Shown: in pieces, positions 61,883-64,000 of the stretch
Numbering within the stretch: the first letter of the stretch is position 1
Layout: every line of letters begins with the position of its first letter
Assembly (NCBI RefSeq): GCF_020524045.1
Contig: NZ_JAIVKL010000005.1
Span: 248,001-312,000 of the forward strand
DNA: 64,000 nt
Direction: 5' to 3'
Origin: Metabacillus litoralis
GTDB lineage: Bacteria; Bacillota; Bacilli; Bacillales; Bacillaceae
Translations under genes and position numbers: made by a program
The notes under the pieces: generated by a model
What the model saw: the letters and a program-made list of their open reading frames with translations, nothing else
Databases searched by the model: none
Told to the model about the DNA's origin: nothing

Positions 61883-62914
61883 TTAATTGTTCATACCAAC
61901 GCTTCTTCTTGTAAGCAACATATAAATTAAATAAGGTGCACCAATCACAGAAATGACAATTCCTACTGGTATATCAGCTGGTGCTAAGAGATTTTTTCCA
62001 ATCATATCAGCAAGAAGTAAAAGAAATGAACCAATTAAGGCTGATAGTGGTAAAAGGCTAAAATAATTTGCACCGCAAAGGCGTCGAGCAAGATGTGGAG
62101 CTAATAAACCGATAAAAGCAATTCCTCCTCCTACTGCGACACAAGATCCAGCAAGGGCAGCAGAAAGACATAATAAAATTCTTCGTTCTGATTCTACTTT
62201 TAAACCTAGAACATGTGGAACCGCTTCACTAAATTGCAAAAGGTTCATGGTTCTAGCTTTCAGAAAAGCTATAGGTGTGAGAATGACAATCCATGGAAGC
62301 AAGGCCCATACATAAGGCCACTGTGTACCCCAGATACTTCCAGTAAGCCAAATTGTAGCTTGTTGAAAATCTTTTGGGTCCATTTTTAATTGTAAAATGA
62401 TCAATAGTGCACCACAAAGCGCATTAAAGGCAAGGCCCATTAGTAGGAGGCGTCCAGGATCAATTCCACCTTTCCATGAGAAGCTATAAATTAAAAGTGC
62501 TATGATCAAAGCACCTAAAAAGGCAAATACAGGTAGAAAAAATGGTGAAGATAAAAAACTACTATTTGACTTGCCGAATAGGTAAATACAAAGGACAGCA
62601 GCAAGTCCTGCACCAGCATTTATTCCTAATATTCCTGGATCAGCTAATGAATTTCTTGATAATCCTTGAAGAATAGCACCTGAAAGGGCAAGTCCTGCAC
62701 CAATCAATATGGCAATAAGCATTCTAGGAATTCTTAATTGATAAAGAACGAGCTCTTGCTGAGGTGTGCCTCTTCCTGAAAAAGTGGCAATCACCTCTTG
62801 TATTGTTATTGATAGAGCACCAGTGGAAAGACTTATTACAAAAGTAAGAAGAATAAGAAATAGAAATGTCATTAACCAGAGTTTTGATTGAAGCAAAGCT
62901 ACTTTCCAATCCAT
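61883..62914 (-). CDS. Iron-siderophore ABC permease, FecCD family (second subunit)
   Basis: This 343-residue protein has about nine or ten membrane helices with FecCD signatures: LRIPRMLIAILIGAGLALSG, GLSRNSLADPGILGINAGAG and FIGLLAPHLARRLCG. It pairs with the permease encoded just before it; the two genes share one base (TAATG). Similar pairs in B. subtilis are FeuB/FeuC and YfiZ/YfhA. The ATPase is not encoded here; in Bacillus it can be the shared YusV. The next gene toward 61.8 kb is hmoA-like, convergent. Confidence 0.9.
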   Translation of the reverse strand: MDWKVALLQSKLWLMTFLFLILLTFVISLSTGALSITIQEVIATFSGRGTPQQELVLYQLRIPRMLIAILIGAGLALSGAILQGLSRNSLADPGILGINAGAGLAAVLCIYLFGKSNSSFLSSPFFLPVFAFLGALIIALLIYSFSWKGGIDPGRLLLMGLAFNALCGALLIILQLKMDPKDFQQATIWLTGSIWGTQWPYVWALLPWIVILTPIAFLKARTMNLLQFSEAVPHVLGLKVESERRILLCLSAALAGSCVAVGGGIAFIGLLAPHLARRLCGANYFSLLPLSALIGSFLLLLADMIGKNLLAPADIPVGIVISVIGAPYLIYMLLTRRSVGMNN

Positions 62915-63963
62915 TACATATGCCCTCTTTTCTGTCGAGATAGATAAATGAAAAATGGTACCCCTATAAGTGCTGTAACTGCACTAACAGGTGTTTCAAA
63001 CGGAGGATTAATCATTCGTGCTCCTATATCTGCAAGAATAAGAAGTAAGGCACCAAAAACTGCACTTAGTGGCAGTAGCCAACGATAATCAGGCCCTATA
63101 ATCAATCGGACAATATGTGGAACAACAAGACCAATAAATCCTATGGCTCCAGCTATAGAAACTGCTGCACCTGATAATACAATAACGCTTATAAGGCCAA
63201 TCCATCTTACTTTATGAAAAGATTGTCCAAGGCCTGCTGCTACTTCTTCACCCATAGCTAGAATTGTTAAAGAGCGACTAATGTATAGGGCCAGAATAAG
63301 TCCAATGATCAGTGTTGGTAACAAAATATATACATGCAACCACTTAGTACCTGAGAGACCACCAGCAAACCAAAAGCTTAGATCTTGCGATACTTGAAAG
63401 TAAAGGGCAATTCCCGTTGATAGAGCACTGAACAGTGTACTTAAAGCTGCCCCAGCTAATGTTAGTGTGACAGGTGAGATTCGTTCTTTTGAAATCATGG
63501 TAAAAGATAATACAAAAACTGCTCCAATTGCTGAACCTGCGAAAGACCAGATAAGTAGATTCCAATAAGAGCCTGATCCAATAAAAGCTAAGGATACTGC
63601 AATAGCTAACCCAGAGCCATGAGTGATGCCAATAATGGAAGGATCTGCAAGTGGATTTCTCGTAATACCTTGCATAATAGTTCCAGCAACTGCAAGGGCA
63701 GCTCCTATGAAAGCAGCTGTTAAAGCACGAGGTATTCGAACCTCTCTAATAAGTTGATGTTCAATGTTTTCGCTTTGAAAAGAAATAAAAGAATCCATGA
63801 CTACTGTAGGCTGTATCCAAACTGCACCTAATCCAATTGATACAAGTAAACTAATAAAGACGATTACAATTCCTATGGCACCCCATTTTAACGATTTTTG
63901 CCTTACGGATTGTAAAGGTGTAAGTAGATTTTGGGGGATAGAGGATATCGAGTGTTTAAACAT
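62914..63963 (-). CDS. Iron-siderophore ABC permease, FecCD family (first subunit)
   Basis: This 349-residue protein has about nine or ten membrane helices with VRIPRALTAAFIGAALAVAG, GITRNPLADPSIIGITHGSG and FIGLVVPHIVRLIIG. It forms a heterodimeric import channel with the following permease for ferric siderophores delivered by a lipoprotein receptor. The gene starts at ATG 63963 with AAGGGA upstream, 37 bases from the window end. The expected substrate-binding gene would lie beyond the edge. The siderophore is unknown. Confidence 0.9.
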   Translation of the reverse strand: MFKHSISSIPQNLLTPLQSVRQKSLKWGAIGIVIVFISLLVSIGLGAVWIQPTVVMDSFISFQSENIEHQLIREVRIPRALTAAFIGAALAVAGTIMQGITRNPLADPSIIGITHGSGLAIAVSLAFIGSGSYWNLLIWSFAGSAIGAVFVLSFTMISKERISPVTLTLAGAALSTLFSALSTGIALYFQVSQDLSFWFAGGLSGTKWLHVYILLPTLIIGLILALYISRSLTILAMGEEVAAGLGQSFHKVRWIGLISVIVLSGAAVSIAGAIGFIGLVVPHIVRLIIGPDYRWLLPLSAVFGALLLILADIGARMINPPFETPVSAVTALIGVPFFIYLSRQKRGHM

Positions 63964-64000
63964 TATAAACCATTCCCTTATTTAAATCTTACAAATGAAA

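Overview
The window looks like chromosomal DNA of a low-GC, spore-forming Gram-positive of the Bacillaceae. The evidence is strong AGGAGG-type ribosome sites with frequent GTG and TTG starts, a yodTSRQ-like cluster, copZA, rocF and rocD, many DUF families typical of Bacillus, a T-box leader, a Fur box and a dense load of small dispersed repeats. No prophage, plasmid replication gene, CRISPR array or intact insertion sequence is seen. The species cannot be fixed from the sequence alone.

Layout: 1-4.5 kb, yodT (partial)-yodS-yodR-yodQ plus a second class III aminotransferase. 4.7-12.9 kb, a membrane protein, a DEDDh exonuclease, a two-component system driving an ABC exporter through a four-repeat operator, and a three-gene minus-strand operon ending in an erythromycin-esterase-like protein. 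13.1-15.7 kb, tandem rrn-type promoters, a lone 5S rRNA and 20 tRNA genes, closed by a strong terminator. 16-20 kb, DUF membrane proteins, a ferritin-like protein and a DUF4097 protein, with two MITE copies. 20.1-23.9 kb, a copper operon (CsoR-type site, broken small gene, copZ, copA, histidine-rich exported protein). 24-35 kb, MFS transporter and SgrR-like regulator, VOC and HAD proteins, a TetR remnant, an oxidoreductase, a 6-phosphogluconolactonase-type protein and an ABC exporter. 35.5-41 kb, acetate and formate/nitrite-type transporters, arginase and ornithine aminotransferase, with two more MITEs and a composite repeat. 41-50.4 kb, a chemoreceptor, small membrane proteins, a paired SMR efflux system behind a dead TetR gene, a DUF2207 protein, and a T-box-controlled MFS transporter followed by a frameshifted phzF-like gene. 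50.5-64 kb, a ccdA-like gene, a decayed secreted-protein gene, two chemoreceptors, a YcgL-like nucleotidyltransferase, DinB, YcxB and GGDEF proteins, and an iron locus (Fur box, hmoA-like gene, two FecCD permeases).

The strongest unexpected signal is a family of about 160-bp elements. Five complete copies have imperfect 25-bp terminal inverted repeats, each flanked by its own 8-bp A/T-rich target duplication. One replaced the C-terminus of a gene, one sits exactly at a stop codon, and one lies between the likely promoter and the T-box leader of an MFS gene. A second, longer element with similar ends also has an 8-bp duplication. Other notable points are the lone 5S rRNA with rrn-type tandem promoters, 20-bp and 21-bp periodic intergenic repeats, and at least seven decayed or frameshifted genes. 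Start codons were moved from the longest reading frame wherever the ribosome site lies inside it.
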